Positions 36,955-46,593 of a DNA stretch of 64,000 nt are shown one piece after another. The DNA is taken from contig NZ_JAUUTZ010000024.1 in the NCBI RefSeq assembly GCF_030678915.1, positions 1-64,000 of the forward strand, given 5' to 3'. How positions within the stretch are numbered: the first letter of the stretch is position 1; every line of letters begins with the position of its first letter. The position numbers and the translations under genes are program-made. The notes below the pieces were generated by a model. That model was not told the origin of the DNA and ran no database searches. It saw only the letters and a program-made list of their open reading frames with translations. The DNA is from Paracoccus wurundjeri. Its GTDB lineage: Bacteria > Pseudomonadota > Alphaproteobacteria > Rhodobacterales > Rhodobacteraceae.

Positions 36955-37124
36955 GGGCCATCCTTTCAATTGATTCCGTCAACTTAACATAGGCGCGCCA
37001 CGACGGATTGCCAGCCCGGCTTTTTGCGATATTTCGCCCGTGCCCGGACACCGTGCTGTCTGATTGACCTTGCAGTGACGGATAGGCGGTGCCACCTTCC
37101 CTTCATACATCTCAGGAGGACGCG

Positions 37125-38579
37125 ATGAGCACGCTGTTGGACAAGCGCAAATTCTATATTGGCGGTCAGTGGGTCGATCCGGTCAAGGCAAATGATCTGG
37201 AGGTGATCGATCCGTCGAATGAAGAGCCGGTTGCGGTCATCAGTCTGGGCGGTCAGGCGGATACGGATGCAGCGGTTGCCGCCGCGAAGGCCGCTTTCCC
37301 GGCGTGGTCACAGACCAGTAAGGCGGAAAGGCTGGCCTATGCCGAGAAGATCGCCGAGATCTATCAAAGTCGTGCCGGGGATATGGCATGGGCGATCAGC
37401 CACGAGATGGGAGCCCCGGAGGATATGGCCCTGAACAGCCAGACCGGCGCGGGTTTGTTCCATATTCAGACCTTCATCGCGGCCTTCAAGGATTTCGAGT
37501 TTCTCCGCCCGCTGGGCGATCATGCCCCCGGCACCATGATCGCATGGGAGCCGATCGGTGTCGTCGGGCTGATAACGCCGTGGAACTGGCCGATGAATCA
37601 GGTCACGCTCAAGGTGATCCCGGCGATCATGGGCGGTAATACCTGTGTGCTGAAACCGTCCGAGATCGCGCCGCTGTCTTCGATGGTATTCGCGGAAATC
37701 CTGGATGAAGCTGGTTTGCCGGAAGGCGTGTTCAACCTTGTGAATGGCGATGGCGCGGGTGTGGGTACGCAGCTTACCACGCATAAGGATGTCGAGATGA
37801 TCAGCTTTACCGGCTCGACCCGTGCCGGGATTGCGATCAGCAAGGCAGCGGCGGACAGTCTGAAGAAAGTCGTGCTGGAACTGGGCGGCAAGGGCGCGAA
37901 TATCGTCTTTGCCGATGCCGATGAAAAGGCGGTGGTCCGGGGCGCCAAGCATTGCTTCAACAATAGCGGCCAGTCCTGCAACGCGCCGACCCGGATGCTG
38001 GTCGAGCGTTCGATCTATGACAGCGCGGTCGAGACAGCGGCAAGAGTGGCCGAGGAAACGGCGGTGGCGACGGCGCATCAGCCCGGAAAGCATATCGGTC
38101 CGGTGGTCAGCAAGCAGCAATGGGACAAGATCCAGGATCTGATCCAGAAAGGGATCGATGAAGGCGCGCGTCTGGTTGCTGGCGGTCCCGGCCTGCCCGA
38201 AGGCGTCAATCGCGGCTATTTCGTGCGCCCGACGGTCTTTGCCGATGTGCGCAATGACATGACGGTCGCGCAACAGGAAATCTTCGGCCCGGTCCTGTCC
38301 ATCCTGCCTTTCGACAGCGAGGAAGAGGCTGTCGAGATTGCGAATGACACGCCTTACGGGCTGACCAATTACGTGCAATCCCAGGATGGCGAGCGGCGCA
38401 ATCGCGTCGCCCGTCAGTTGCGTGCCGGCATGATCGAGATGAATGGCGAAGCACGCGGCGCCGGATCGGCATTCGGTGGTGTGAAAGCCTCGGGGCGCGC
38501 GCGGGAAGGCGGCGTCATGGGGCTTGAGGAATTCATGGATTCCAAATTCATCAGCGGATGGGATCGCAGCGCCGGTTGA
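37125..38579 (+). CDS. Aldehyde dehydrogenase family protein
   Basis: NAD(P)-dependent aldehyde dehydrogenase of 484 residues. The substrate/cofactor motifs are clear: TPWNWPMNQVTLKVIPA, FTGSTRAGIAISKAA, catalytic-base motif LELGGKGANIVF and the nucleophile Cys in NNSGQSCNAPTRM. The ATG at 37125 has CAGGAGGACGCG just before it, better than the in-frame start 36 nt upstream. It is a single gene followed by a strong bidirectional terminator. The substrate is not recognisable from sequence alone. Confidence 0.9.
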   Translation: MSTLLDKRKFYIGGQWVDPVKANDLEVIDPSNEEPVAVISLGGQADTDAAVAAAKAAFPAWSQTSKAERLAYAEKIAEIYQSRAGDMAWAISHEMGAPEDMALNSQTGAGLFHIQTFIAAFKDFEFLRPLGDHAPGTMIAWEPIGVVGLITPWNWPMNQVTLKVIPAIMGGNTCVLKPSEIAPLSSMVFAEILDEAGLPEGVFNLVNGDGAGVGTQLTTHKDVEMISFTGSTRAGIAISKAAADSLKKVVLELGGKGANIVFADADEKAVVRGAKHCFNNSGQSCNAPTRMLVERSIYDSAVETAARVAEETAVATAHQPGKHIGPVVSKQQWDKIQDLIQKGIDEGARLVAGGPGLPEGVNRGYFVRPTVFADVRNDMTVAQQEIFGPVLSILPFDSEEEAVEIANDTPYGLTNYVQSQDGERRNRVARQLRAGMIEMNGEARGAGSAFGGVKASGRAREGGVMGLEEFMDSKFISGWDRSAG

Positions 38580-38603
38580 GCCTTGCCGGTCACGACTGCA
38601 ATA

Positions 38604-38633
38604 AAAAAGGGGCGGTGATAGCCGCCCCTTTTT
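38604..38633. terminator. Perfect bidirectional terminator between convergent genes
   Basis: A perfect 12-bp stem AAAAAGGGGCGG/CCGCCCCTTTTT (38604-38615 with 38622-38633) with a 6-nt loop has A and T runs on both sides. It serves both the rightward aldehyde dehydrogenase and the leftward OmpA-type lipoprotein gene. Confidence 0.9.
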
Positions 38634-38657
38634 CCTTTGGTTTCGGGTTCTGCCGGA

Positions 38658-39323
38658 TTACTGCGTCGGGCGAATAAGGATCTCGACCCGGCGGTTCTGG
38701 GCGCGTCCCTGCTCGGTTCCGTTCGAGGCAACGGGCTGCGACTCGCCGCGGCCCACCGCGACCACACGGTTCGAGGACACGCCAGCGGCGGTCAGGATGC
38801 CGGCGACGGATTGTGCACGGCGCTGCGACAGATCCTGGTTGTGATTGGCGCTGCCGGTATTGTCGGTATGACCGATCACCTCGACGCGGCTGTTCGGATA
38901 TTGGTTCAGGTTGCGCGCAACGGCGTAAAGATCGTTCTGCGCCGGGCCGGACACGGCCGCCGAGTCGGTGGCGAACAGGATGCCTTCGGGCAGGATGACC
39001 TGCAGGTAGGAACCATGATTGACGATCTGGACATTCGGGTTGCTGATCGCCTGATCCAAAGCGGCAGCCTGACGGTCAAGAATGTTGCCCGCGACAGCAC
39101 CGGCCGCCGCACCCAGGATCGCACCTCTGGCGGCATCGCGGCCCTGATTGTTCTTGTCGTCATCGCGGGTCGCGCCAAGAACGGCACCGACCGCCGCGCC
39201 TGCCAAAGCGCCCTGCTGCGTACGGGACATGCCCGTACCCGTTCCGGTCCCGTCGGTTGGGGCGCATGCGCCAAGGGCGATCAGGCCCGACGTGGCGAGA
39301 ATTGTGGTCATTCGGAGATTCAT
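38658..39323 (-). CDS. OmpA family lipoprotein (YiaD-like)
   Basis: Exported lipoprotein of 221 residues with signal sequence and lipobox LIALGAC. A Gly/Thr/Ala-rich glycine-zipper segment follows (GALAGAAVGAVLGA and GAILGAAAGAVAGN). Then comes a C-terminal OmpA domain with peptidoglycan-binding features: VEVIGHTDNTGSANHNQDLS, SQRRAQSVAGIL and the C-terminal GRGESQPVA and NRRVEI. It likely anchors the outer membrane to peptidoglycan. The ATG at 39323 is favoured over the GTG three codons upstream. Confidence 0.88.
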   Translation of the reverse strand: MNLRMTTILATSGLIALGACAPTDGTGTGTGMSRTQQGALAGAAVGAVLGATRDDDKNNQGRDAARGAILGAAAGAVAGNILDRQAAALDQAISNPNVQIVNHGSYLQVILPEGILFATDSAAVSGPAQNDLYAVARNLNQYPNSRVEVIGHTDNTGSANHNQDLSQRRAQSVAGILTAAGVSSNRVVAVGRGESQPVASNGTEQGRAQNRRVEILIRPTQ

Positions 39324-39575
39324 CTGTCTCACTTTCCTGTTGGTTGGCGGCAGGGGCCATGCCGCGCAGATGTTGACGTCCCTTAACGTCCCGTTGCCGG
39401 GCCGTTATTCTAACGCCGCATAGGCTGACGCAGTTCCGCGTGAAAGGGAAGAGGGATGATATCATACCCTGATGACCTCTGGCATCGTGTTGCAATTCGA
39501 TTGTGACGTCTCGCCGGGATGCGCTTGAGGCTGCGCAATCAAGCCGCTAACAAGGCGTGATTGCGAGGGGATGTC

Positions 39576-40889
39576 ATGCCGGTCACATTGAATACTACCG
39601 ATCCCGAATTCGAACGCCGCTTTGCTGAATTGCTGTCGGCCAAGCGTGAAGATTCCGTGGATGTGAATGATGCCGTGGCCGCCATCATTGCGGATCTGCG
39701 CGCGCGCGGCGATGCGGTTCTGTGCGAGCTGACCTCGAAATTCGACAGGCTCGACCTGACGCCGGACCGGTTGCGTTTCACTGCGGATGAAATTGCCGAG
39801 GAAACGGCGAAGGTTTCCCCCGAAGATCGCAGCGCCCTTGCGCTGGCGGCTGAACGTATCCGTGCCTATCACGCGCGGCAGATGCCCGAGAATGTGAGCT
39901 GGACCGATCCCGAAGGGGCGACCCTCGGCTGGCGGTGGTCGCCTGTATCTGCGGCGGGGCTTTACGTGCCGGGCGGGCAGGCCGCTTATCCGTCCTCGGT
40001 ATTGATGAACGCGATTCCCGCACGTGTGGCCGGTGTCGAGCGGTTGATGATCTGTGTGCCGACCCCGGACGGGGTGATCAACCCGCTGGTACTGCTGGCA
40101 GCCCAGATTTCAGGTGTGGACGAGATTTACAGGATCGGCGGTGCGCAGGCCGTGGCCGCGATGGCCTATGGCACCGAGACAGTCCGGCCGGTGGACAAGA
40201 TCACCGGCCCGGGAAATGCTTTCGTTGCGGCGGCCAAGCGGCAGGTGTTCGGGCATGTCGGGATCGACATGATCGCCGGCCCGTCCGAGGTGCTGGTCAT
40301 CGCGGAAGGCGCGCAAAACCCCGATTGGCTGGCCATGGATCTTCTGGCGCAGGCGGAACATGACGCTGACGCTCAGTCGATTCTGATCACCACCGATACG
40401 GCGCTTGGTCATGCCGTTGCAGGGGCCGTGGATCGGATTCTTCCTACCCTGCCACGGGCCGAGATCGCAGGCGCAAGCTGGCGTGATTATGGCACCATCA
40501 TCTTTGTCCGGAATCTGGACGAGGCCGCGGCGCTGTCCAACCGTATCGCGCCCGAACATCTGGAGCTTTGCGTGGACGATCCCGAAGCTTTGGCGGGGAA
40601 ATGCATCCATGCCGGCGCGATCTTCCTTGGTGCGCATACGCCCGAGGCGGTCGGCGATTATGTCAGCGGTCCGAACCATGTCCTGCCGACTGCGCGCTCT
40701 GCGCGGTTTTCCTCGGGTCTGTCGGTGCTGGATTTTCTCAAGCGCACCACGCTGGCGCGGCTGACGCCCGGAGCATTGGCCGCGATCGGTCCGACCGCGA
40801 TACGATTGGCCAATGCCGAAGGATTGCAGGCGCATGGCGCCTCGGTTGATCTGCGTCTTGCAGAGTTGAATGAAAGGACCGGGGAATGA
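39576..40889 (+). CDS. hisD: Histidinol dehydrogenase
   Basis: Oxidises L-histidinol to L-histidine in two NAD-dependent steps. It is 437 residues from the ATG at 39576, which follows GAGGGGATGTC (a TTG 15 nt upstream is a weaker choice). The PS00611-type region [14 protein letters not shown] and the zinc-ligand stretch [13 protein letters not shown] are present. Catalytic-region residues lie in [14 protein letters not shown] and [20 protein letters not shown]. It overlaps the UPF0262 gene by 4 nt, a gene order common in the Rhodobacterales. Confidence 0.95.
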   Translation: MPVTLNTTDPEFERRFAELLSAKREDSVDVNDAVAAIIADLRARGDAVLCELTSKFDRLDLTPDRLRFTADEIAEETAKVSPEDRSALALAAERIRAYHARQMPENVSWTDPEGATLGWRWSPVSAAGLYVPGGQAAYPSSVLMNAIPARVAGVERLMICVPTPDGVINPLVLLAAQISGVDEIYRIGGAQAVAAMAYGTETVRPVDKITGPGNAFVAAAKRQVFGHVGIDMIAGPSEVLVIAEGAQNPDWLAMDLLAQAEHDADAQSILITTDTALGHAVAGAVDRILPTLPRAEIAGASWRDYGTIIFVRNLDEAAALSNRIAPEHLELCVDDPEALAGKCIHAGAIFLGAHTPEAVGDYVSGPNHVLPTARSARFSSGLSVLDFLKRTTLARLTPGALAAIGPTAIRLANAEGLQAHGASVDLRLAELNERTGE

Positions 40890-41365
40890 ACCGGATCACC
40901 CGTATCCAGATCGACGATTCCGCGATCCCGCCCGCACTCCCCGAGATGGAGCAGGAACGGAAGGTCGCCATCTTCGATCTGATCGAGGATAACAGCTTTG
41001 CCGTCCCCGGGCGCGACGGTCATCCCAGGCCCGAAGGGCCCTTTGCACTTGAACTTGCCGTTCGCGAAGGACGTCTGGTCTTCGACGTGACAACTGAAAA
41101 GGGCGGCAAGGTGGCCGAATTTCACCTGTCTCTCGGGCCTTTCCGGCAGACGGTGAAGGATTATTTCCAGATTTGCCAAAGTTACTTCGAAGCCGTGAAG
41201 CGCCTTCCTCCGGCGCAGATCGAAGCGATCGATATGGCGCGGCGCGGCATCCATAACGAAGGCGCGCGCATTTTGCAGGAGCGGTTGGAGGGCAAGGCCG
41301 AACTGGATATCGATACCGCAAGGCGGCTGTTCACATTGATTTGCGCGTTGATTCCACAGGGCTGA
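40886..41365 (+). CDS. UPF0262 family protein
   Basis: Conserved alphaproteobacterial protein of 159 residues and unknown function. It has the family opening with ITRIQIDDSAIPPALPEMEQ and the segment FHLSLGPFRQTVKDYFQIC. There is no signal peptide or membrane segment. Coupled to hisD by an ATGA overlap and followed 3 nt later by a phosphatase gene. The gene order is conserved in the lineage, but no function can be named from it. Confidence 0.88.
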   Translation: MNRITRIQIDDSAIPPALPEMEQERKVAIFDLIEDNSFAVPGRDGHPRPEGPFALELAVREGRLVFDVTTEKGGKVAEFHLSLGPFRQTVKDYFQICQSYFEAVKRLPPAQIEAIDMARRGIHNEGARILQERLEGKAELDIDTARRLFTLICALIPQG

Positions 41366-41368
41366 CGC

Positions 41369-41842
41369 ATGTCGCAGAACAGAATTCCAGCTTCGGTTCT
41401 ATTCTGTTGCGATCACAATGCCGTTCGCTCGCCCATGGCAGAAGGCATTATGAAGAAGCTCTACGGTCATGCTGCGTATATACAATCCGCCGGGGTCAAA
41501 AACGATCTGGAGATCGACGGTTTCGCAATCTCGGTTTGCGAAGAGATCGGGGTCAGGATTTCCAACCATCAAAGCCGCAGTTTTGACGAGATGAAGGACT
41601 GGGGGGACGATCTTGGGGGTTTCGACCTGATCGTTGCACTTTCTCCGGCAAGCCAGCGGCAGGCGCTGGAACTGACGCGGTATTTTCATCTGGATGTCGA
41701 ATATTGGCCGATCATGGACCCGACGGGACTGGGCGAGGGACGAGAGGATCGTCTTCGCGCCTATCGGCAGACCCGCGATCAGATCATGTCAAACATGATC
41801 GAGCGCTTCGGCCCCGCCATCGAAAACAACAGTCGGGGCTGA
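41369..41842 (+). CDS. Low-molecular-weight protein-tyrosine-phosphatase/arsenate-reductase-like protein
   Basis: Small phosphatase-like protein of 157 residues. The P-loop CDHNAVRSPMAEG matches the CX5R(S/T) active site, and the general-acid Asp is in MDPTGLGEG. The N-terminal strand and EEIGVRISNHQSRSF fit the LMW-PTP fold. It is the third gene of hisD-UPF0262-phosphatase. Physiological substrate is unknown; arsenate reduction is possible but not indicated. Confidence 0.85.
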   Translation: MSQNRIPASVLFCCDHNAVRSPMAEGIMKKLYGHAAYIQSAGVKNDLEIDGFAISVCEEIGVRISNHQSRSFDEMKDWGDDLGGFDLIVALSPASQRQALELTRYFHLDVEYWPIMDPTGLGEGREDRLRAYRQTRDQIMSNMIERFGPAIENNSRG

Positions 41843-41856
41843 AGCGCCGGTTTTTA

Positions 41857-42087
41857 TCATCTGCTGCGCCAATGAGCCGGAACATCCCAGATCTTCCGCG
41901 CCAATTCGGCCTCGACATCGTCGCGGGTCAGACCTACATCTTTTAATTGATCGTCCGACAGCCGCGATAGATCGATGCGGGTTTTACGGACATCGAACAT
42001 CGTCAGGATACGTTCAAGCCAGTTCGGGCGCGGAACGATTCCCTGTCCGGTTACGACGCGTAACATTGTAGCGGATTTCTGTGCCAT
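41857..42087 (-). CDS. DUF1127 domain protein (YjiS-like)
   Basis: Small protein of 76 residues with a C-terminal DUF1127 motif (LSRLSDDQLKDVGLTRDDVE) and an amphipathic middle. Such proteins in Rhodobacterales and rhizobia are often stress-induced and may act in RNA-related regulation. Here it is divergent from a LysR regulator across 137 nt that contain a palindrome. GGAGATGAATA precedes the start. Confidence 0.88.
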   Translation of the reverse strand: MAQKSATMLRVVTGQGIVPRPNWLERILTMFDVRKTRIDLSRLSDDQLKDVGLTRDDVEAELARKIWDVPAHWRSR

Positions 42088-42176
42088 TATTCATCTCCGG
42101 TGATCAGCTTCATCAATTCGGATGATGCAACGTGCTGTTTTCATCCTGTATGTTGATATTTAAGGAGAGCTGTCGT

Positions 42177-42191
42177 ATTCGTAAAACGAAT
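42177..42191. promoter_or_regulatory. Palindrome in the DUF1127/LysR divergent gap
   Basis: ATTCG-TAAAA-CGAAT is a perfect inverted repeat with a 5-nt spacer, the size and A/T-centred form of LysR operators. It lies 34 nt before the LysR start, so autoregulation and control of the divergent DUF1127 gene are likely. Confidence 0.45.
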
Positions 42192-42224
42192 GATTTTGAT
42201 GATATTCATCAGGAGGGTTGAACA

Positions 42225-43091
42225 ATGCGGAATCTCGATATCGCGACGCTCAGATCACTGCAGGCGGTCGCAGAATATGGCGCCGTGACCCGCGCGGCCG
42301 AGGCGTTGAACATGACGCAAAGCGCCATGTCCATGCAGATGAAACGGCTGGAAGAGGTTTTCGGCCAGCCTTTGCTGCTCAAACAGGGGCGCGGGGTGGT
42401 CCTGTCTGATTTCGGCGAGGAACTGCTGGCCGAGGCGCGCAAGATGGTGGCGATGAACGATTCTATCGTGGCACGATTTACCGGCGTGTCACCGAAAGGG
42501 CGGCTGCGGGTCGGGATCAGCAGCGACTGGTTGTTCGAACGGGTGGCGCAGGCGGTGCGCGCGTTCCGGCAGTCGAATCCCGACATCGAGCTTGTCATCG
42601 ATTATGCACGCAGCAGCGACCTTCGAGCGCAGATGAAGCGGGGCGAGCATGATCTGATCCTCGTGACCGAGTTCGAGGCGCCTCCCGGCGCGACTCATCT
42701 TGCCAAGGTCGATATCGTCTGGGCCGGCGCCGTTGGAGGCGAGGCATGGACACATCGGCCGCTGCCAATCGCCAATACGACGCTTTGTGCCTATCATCCG
42801 GTTGGGATGCTGGCGCTGGACAAGGCCGGAATCGACTGGACGCTGGTTGCCGGGCAGGGCGGGCATGACACCTGGCATGTTCTTGCTGTCGCGGATCTGG
42901 GTGTCACGATCAAGCTTCGCGGCGTGGAGTTGGCGGGGCTGGAGAATATCGAGCATGGCGGTGCGCTTCCGCCTCTGCCTCAGACATGGATGAATGTCTA
43001 TTATGCCGACGGTCCGGCACGGGCAATTGCGGCTGAGTTTACCGGATATCTGCGTCACGCGATTTGCGAAGTTGCCGCTTTGGCCGCCTGA
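42225..43091 (+). CDS. LysR family transcriptional regulator
   Basis: LysR-type regulator of 288 residues. The N-terminal winged helix-turn-helix is typical (IATLRSLQAVAEYGAVTRAA, NMTQSAMSMQMKRLEE), followed by the linker helix and a substrate-binding domain from about residue 90 (RLRVGISSDWLFERVAQAV). It is divergent from the DUF1127 gene, with a palindrome between them. CAGGAGGGTTGAACA precedes the ATG. Its inducer is unknown; the closest targets are the neighbouring DUF1127 gene and itself. Confidence 0.92.
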   Translation: MRNLDIATLRSLQAVAEYGAVTRAAEALNMTQSAMSMQMKRLEEVFGQPLLLKQGRGVVLSDFGEELLAEARKMVAMNDSIVARFTGVSPKGRLRVGISSDWLFERVAQAVRAFRQSNPDIELVIDYARSSDLRAQMKRGEHDLILVTEFEAPPGATHLAKVDIVWAGAVGGEAWTHRPLPIANTTLCAYHPVGMLALDKAGIDWTLVAGQGGHDTWHVLAVADLGVTIKLRGVELAGLENIEHGGALPPLPQTWMNVYYADGPARAIAAEFTGYLRHAICEVAALAA

Positions 43092-43186
43092 TCGCGGAAA
43101 GTCCATCTCTCGTCCCTGCCGGACCCTGTCAGAGCATGCAGCTGTGGCTGTAAATCGCAAGTAACCCCGATTGGTTCAGCGATACC

Positions 43187-44917
43187 TCAGTCCGCGATGA
43201 TTTCGAATTTTTCGACATCGACCATCCCCCGGTCGGTGATCTTGAGCGCCGGAATCACCGGCAGCGCCAGAAAGGCCAGCTGCAGGAACGGCTCCTTGAG
43301 CGTGACATCCAGATCGCGGGCGGCCTTTCGCAGCGCTTCCAGTTTGCCTCGGACATGCTCGAAGCTTTCCATGCTCATCAATCCGGCCACCGGAAGCGCA
43401 AGTTCGGCCAGAATTTTCCCTCCGGCCGCCACGACAAACCCGCCTTCGATCTGGGTAAGGCGGTTGGCGGCCAGTGCCATATCGCCGTAATCCGCGCCGA
43501 CCACGGCTATATTGTGGTGATCGTGACAGACCGTGGAGGCGATGGCCCCGCGAACCATTCCAAATCCGCGCACGAATCCGGTCGCGATATTGCCGTTTCG
43601 CCCATGCCGTTCGATCACCGCGATCCGCAACAGGTCACGCGCCGGGTCCGGGCGCTTGTCGCCACCTTCCGGCGGGATGTCTTCGTGCAGATGTTGCGTG
43701 ATGATCTTGCCTTCCGTGATCCCGATCACATGGGTTTCGCTGCGATTGCCCGCAAAGCGGAAATCGTCCGGTGAAACTTCCGGCGCCCTGACCGATTGCC
43801 GTCCCACCGGGGATACAGAGCCGCGGGCCGCAAACGCCTCTTCGTCCACGATGCGCCCACCGCAAAGGACAAGCTGCGCGTGACAGCCTTGCAGGGAATC
43901 CACGGCCACGATATCCGCCCGCAACCCGGGTGCGATCAGCCCGCGATCCTTCAGGCCGAACGCTTCGGCGGCTGACAGCGATGCGGCGCGATAGGCGGCC
44001 AAAGGCGGGGTGCCCAACTCGATCAGCCGGCGGATCATATAGTCCAGATGGCCATGCTCGGCGATGTCCAGGGGATTACGGTCATCCGTACACAGGCACA
44101 TATAGGGCGCGGTGATATCGGTCAGCAGCGGTTGCAGCGCTTCGAGATCCCGCGAGACAGAGCCTTCCCGGATCAGGACGCGCATGCCCTTGCGCAGTTT
44201 TTCAAGTGCTTCCTCTGCCGTCGTTGCCTCGTGTTCGGTACGGATTCCCGCGGCGATATAGGCATTGAGGTCGCGGCCCAAAAGTTGCGGGCAATGCCCG
44301 TCGATATGACCGCCTTCGAACAGGCGAAGCTTGGCCATGGCCGCTGGATCGCGATGGATCACGCCGGGATAATTCATGAACTCCGCCAGCCCGATACCGG
44401 ACGGATGCCCCATCACGTGGCGCAGATCATTGGCCTCGATCCGGGCGCCCGAGGTTTCCATCTCGGTCGATGGCACGCAGGATGACAGCTGTACCCGAAG
44501 ATCCATCAGCAGATGTTCGGAAGCTTGCTGAAAATAGCGGATACCGTTCAGGCCGATGACATTCGCGATCTCATGCGGATCGCAAATGGCCGTCGTGACG
44601 CCGCGAACAGTGACACAGCGGTCGAATTCAAACGGCGTGACAAGGCTGCTTTCGACATGCAGATGCGTGTCGATAAAGCCCGGCACCAGTGTAAGACCGG
44701 TTACATCGATCACGCGAAGCCCCTCGTAATCGGCATGGACCCCGGCAATCCTGTCGCCGCAGATCGCGACGTCGCCCGCAACCATCGCGCCGGTGACGAG
44801 ATCCAGAACCTTGCCTCCCCGCAGCACCAGATCGGCGGGGCGATCGCCCCGGGCCTGCGCGATGCGGTTTTCCAGATCGTCGTTCCGCGAATTATCCGTT
44901 CGGGTGATTTGGGTCAT
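43187..44917 (-). CDS. Adenine deaminase
   Basis: Metal-dependent amidohydrolase converting adenine to hypoxanthine, 576 residues from the chosen start. It has [19 protein letters not shown] (first metal motif), [19 protein letters not shown] and [18 protein letters not shown], then the [20 protein letters not shown] region and the adenine-deaminase C-terminal domain ([20 protein letters not shown]). Conserved order fits Ade/AdeC. The longer frame to 45037 has no ribosome site; the start at 44917 (ATGACCCAAATCACC) is preferred though its Shine-Dalgarno is weak. Confidence 0.9.
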   Translation of the reverse strand: MTQITRTDNSRNDDLENRIAQARGDRPADLVLRGGKVLDLVTGAMVAGDVAICGDRIAGVHADYEGLRVIDVTGLTLVPGFIDTHLHVESSLVTPFEFDRCVTVRGVTTAICDPHEIANVIGLNGIRYFQQASEHLLMDLRVQLSSCVPSTEMETSGARIEANDLRHVMGHPSGIGLAEFMNYPGVIHRDPAAMAKLRLFEGGHIDGHCPQLLGRDLNAYIAAGIRTEHEATTAEEALEKLRKGMRVLIREGSVSRDLEALQPLLTDITAPYMCLCTDDRNPLDIAEHGHLDYMIRRLIELGTPPLAAYRAASLSAAEAFGLKDRGLIAPGLRADIVAVDSLQGCHAQLVLCGGRIVDEEAFAARGSVSPVGRQSVRAPEVSPDDFRFAGNRSETHVIGITEGKIITQHLHEDIPPEGGDKRPDPARDLLRIAVIERHGRNGNIATGFVRGFGMVRGAIASTVCHDHHNIAVVGADYGDMALAANRLTQIEGGFVVAAGGKILAELALPVAGLMSMESFEHVRGKLEALRKAARDLDVTLKEPFLQLAFLALPVIPALKITDRGMVDVEKFEIIAD

Positions 44918-45206
44918 GCTTATACTCGTTGTAAGATGTTTCGCGGCCAGAGACGGGCTGCTGAACCGGTATTCGTCCTGGCATTTTTCTATTGCGGGTT
45001 TCTTTCGGCGCTCAGCGTGAATTTCAGGTCTTTCCATTCATGTCACGGCAGAGGGTTTCAGGCAAATCCGATAAGCGGCAGGCGTTCCGCGAATGATACA
45101 GGTTCGGGATAACCCGTCTTGCCCGCGATTCTGGGCAGTTGCGTCCGGCACGCGGGGGGCATAGGCATATTGAACAGCGGAATGCTGCGGCTGGATGAGG
45201 GCAGAC

Positions 45207-46583
45207 ATGAAGATCATCATCTGCGGCGCGGGCCAGGTTGGCTGGCAGATCGCGCGGCATCTGTCGGGCGAGCGGAACGATGTGACCGTTATCGACAACA
45301 AACCCGAACTGATCCGCCGCGCGACCGATTCCCTTGACGTTCAGGGGGTCACCGGCTTTGCAAGCCATCCGGACGTTCTGGACCGGGCAGGCGCCCGCGA
45401 TGCCGATCTGATCATCGCCGCGACCTATTCGGACGAGGTGAATATGGTCACCTGTCAGATCGCGCATTCGGTCTTTCAGGTGCCGCGCAAGATCGCTCGC
45501 CTGCGGTCAAGCGCCTATCTCGACGCGATTTATTCGGATCTCTATCGCACCGATCACCTGCCCATCGACGTGGTGATCAGCCCCGAGCGTGAAGTCGCCA
45601 AGGCCGCCTTGCAACGGCTTGACGCACCATCGACCTTTGATGTCGAGACCTTTCTTGGCGGCCGGGTGCATCTTCTGGGCATCGCGCTGGACGATGATTG
45701 TCCCGCATTGAATACGCCCTTGCGCGAACTCAATGAGATTTTTTCAAGCCTGCGCGCCATCGTGGCCGGCGTGCGCCGGGATAACAGGCTTTTCGCGCCC
45801 GATGCAGGGGATCAGCTTTTCGCGGGGGATCAGATCTATATCTTCTCGCATGCGGATGATGTGGGCAGGACACTGGAAATTTTCGGCAAGCCAGCCCAAA
45901 AGCAAGAGCGCGTTGTGATCATCGGCGCCGGGAATGTGGGCCTGTCGGTGGCACGCGCATTGGAGGGGCGGCAACAGCGGATTCGCGCCAAACTGATCGA
46001 GCGCGACCGGGAGGTTGCAGAATATGCCGCCGATCAGCTTGAACGCACTATTGTTCTGAACGGCGATGGCCTGTCCGCCGAGCTTCTGGAGGAAGCATCG
46101 GTCCCGGTTGCGGATGCCGTTCTTGCGGTGACGGATGATGACAAGACCAATATTCTTGCCGCAATCCGTGCCAAGCAGGCCGGAGCAAGGATGGCGATTA
46201 CGTTGATCAACGATCCGACGCTGGTGCCGCTGATGGATGTTCTGGATATCGACGCCTATATCAATCCCCGTGCAACCACCGTCTCCACGATCCTGCGCCA
46301 TATCCGTCATGGTCGGGTCCGCGATATCTATTCGATCGGGGATGCCGAGGCGGAAGTCATGGAAGCGCAGGTCCTTTCCACCTCGCCCATGGCAGGCCGG
46401 GGGATCCGCGATATCGAGTTCCCCGAAGGCGTATTGATCGGCGCGGTGCAGAGAGGCGACAGGATCATCAAGCCTTCTTCCGACACAAGGATCGAAGAGG
46501 GCGATATCGTCCTGATCTTCGCGCTTACACATGACGTGCCCGAGGTCGAGCGCCTCTTGCAGGTCTCGATCGACTTTTTCTGA
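45207..46583 (+). CDS. trkA: Trk system potassium uptake regulatory protein TrkA
   Basis: Cytoplasmic NAD-binding gating protein for TrkH K+ uptake, 458 residues. Two RCK domains are visible: first with IIICGAGQVGWQIARHL, second from about residue 230 with VVIIGAGNVGLSVARALEG, each followed by a ligand-binding C-lobe. A GAGG box precedes the ATG at 45207; the start 4 codons upstream has none. It is followed 10 nt later by trkH. The upstream gap of 289 nt lacks ntrX, which precedes trkA in some relatives. Confidence 0.94.
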   Translation: MKIIICGAGQVGWQIARHLSGERNDVTVIDNKPELIRRATDSLDVQGVTGFASHPDVLDRAGARDADLIIAATYSDEVNMVTCQIAHSVFQVPRKIARLRSSAYLDAIYSDLYRTDHLPIDVVISPEREVAKAALQRLDAPSTFDVETFLGGRVHLLGIALDDDCPALNTPLRELNEIFSSLRAIVAGVRRDNRLFAPDAGDQLFAGDQIYIFSHADDVGRTLEIFGKPAQKQERVVIIGAGNVGLSVARALEGRQQRIRAKLIERDREVAEYAADQLERTIVLNGDGLSAELLEEASVPVADAVLAVTDDDKTNILAAIRAKQAGARMAITLINDPTLVPLMDVLDIDAYINPRATTVSTILRHIRHGRVRDIYSIGDAEAEVMEAQVLSTSPMAGRGIRDIEFPEGVLIGAVQRGDRIIKPSSDTRIEEGDIVLIFALTHDVPEVERLLQVSIDFF

Positions 46584-46593
46584 GGGCTGCGCG

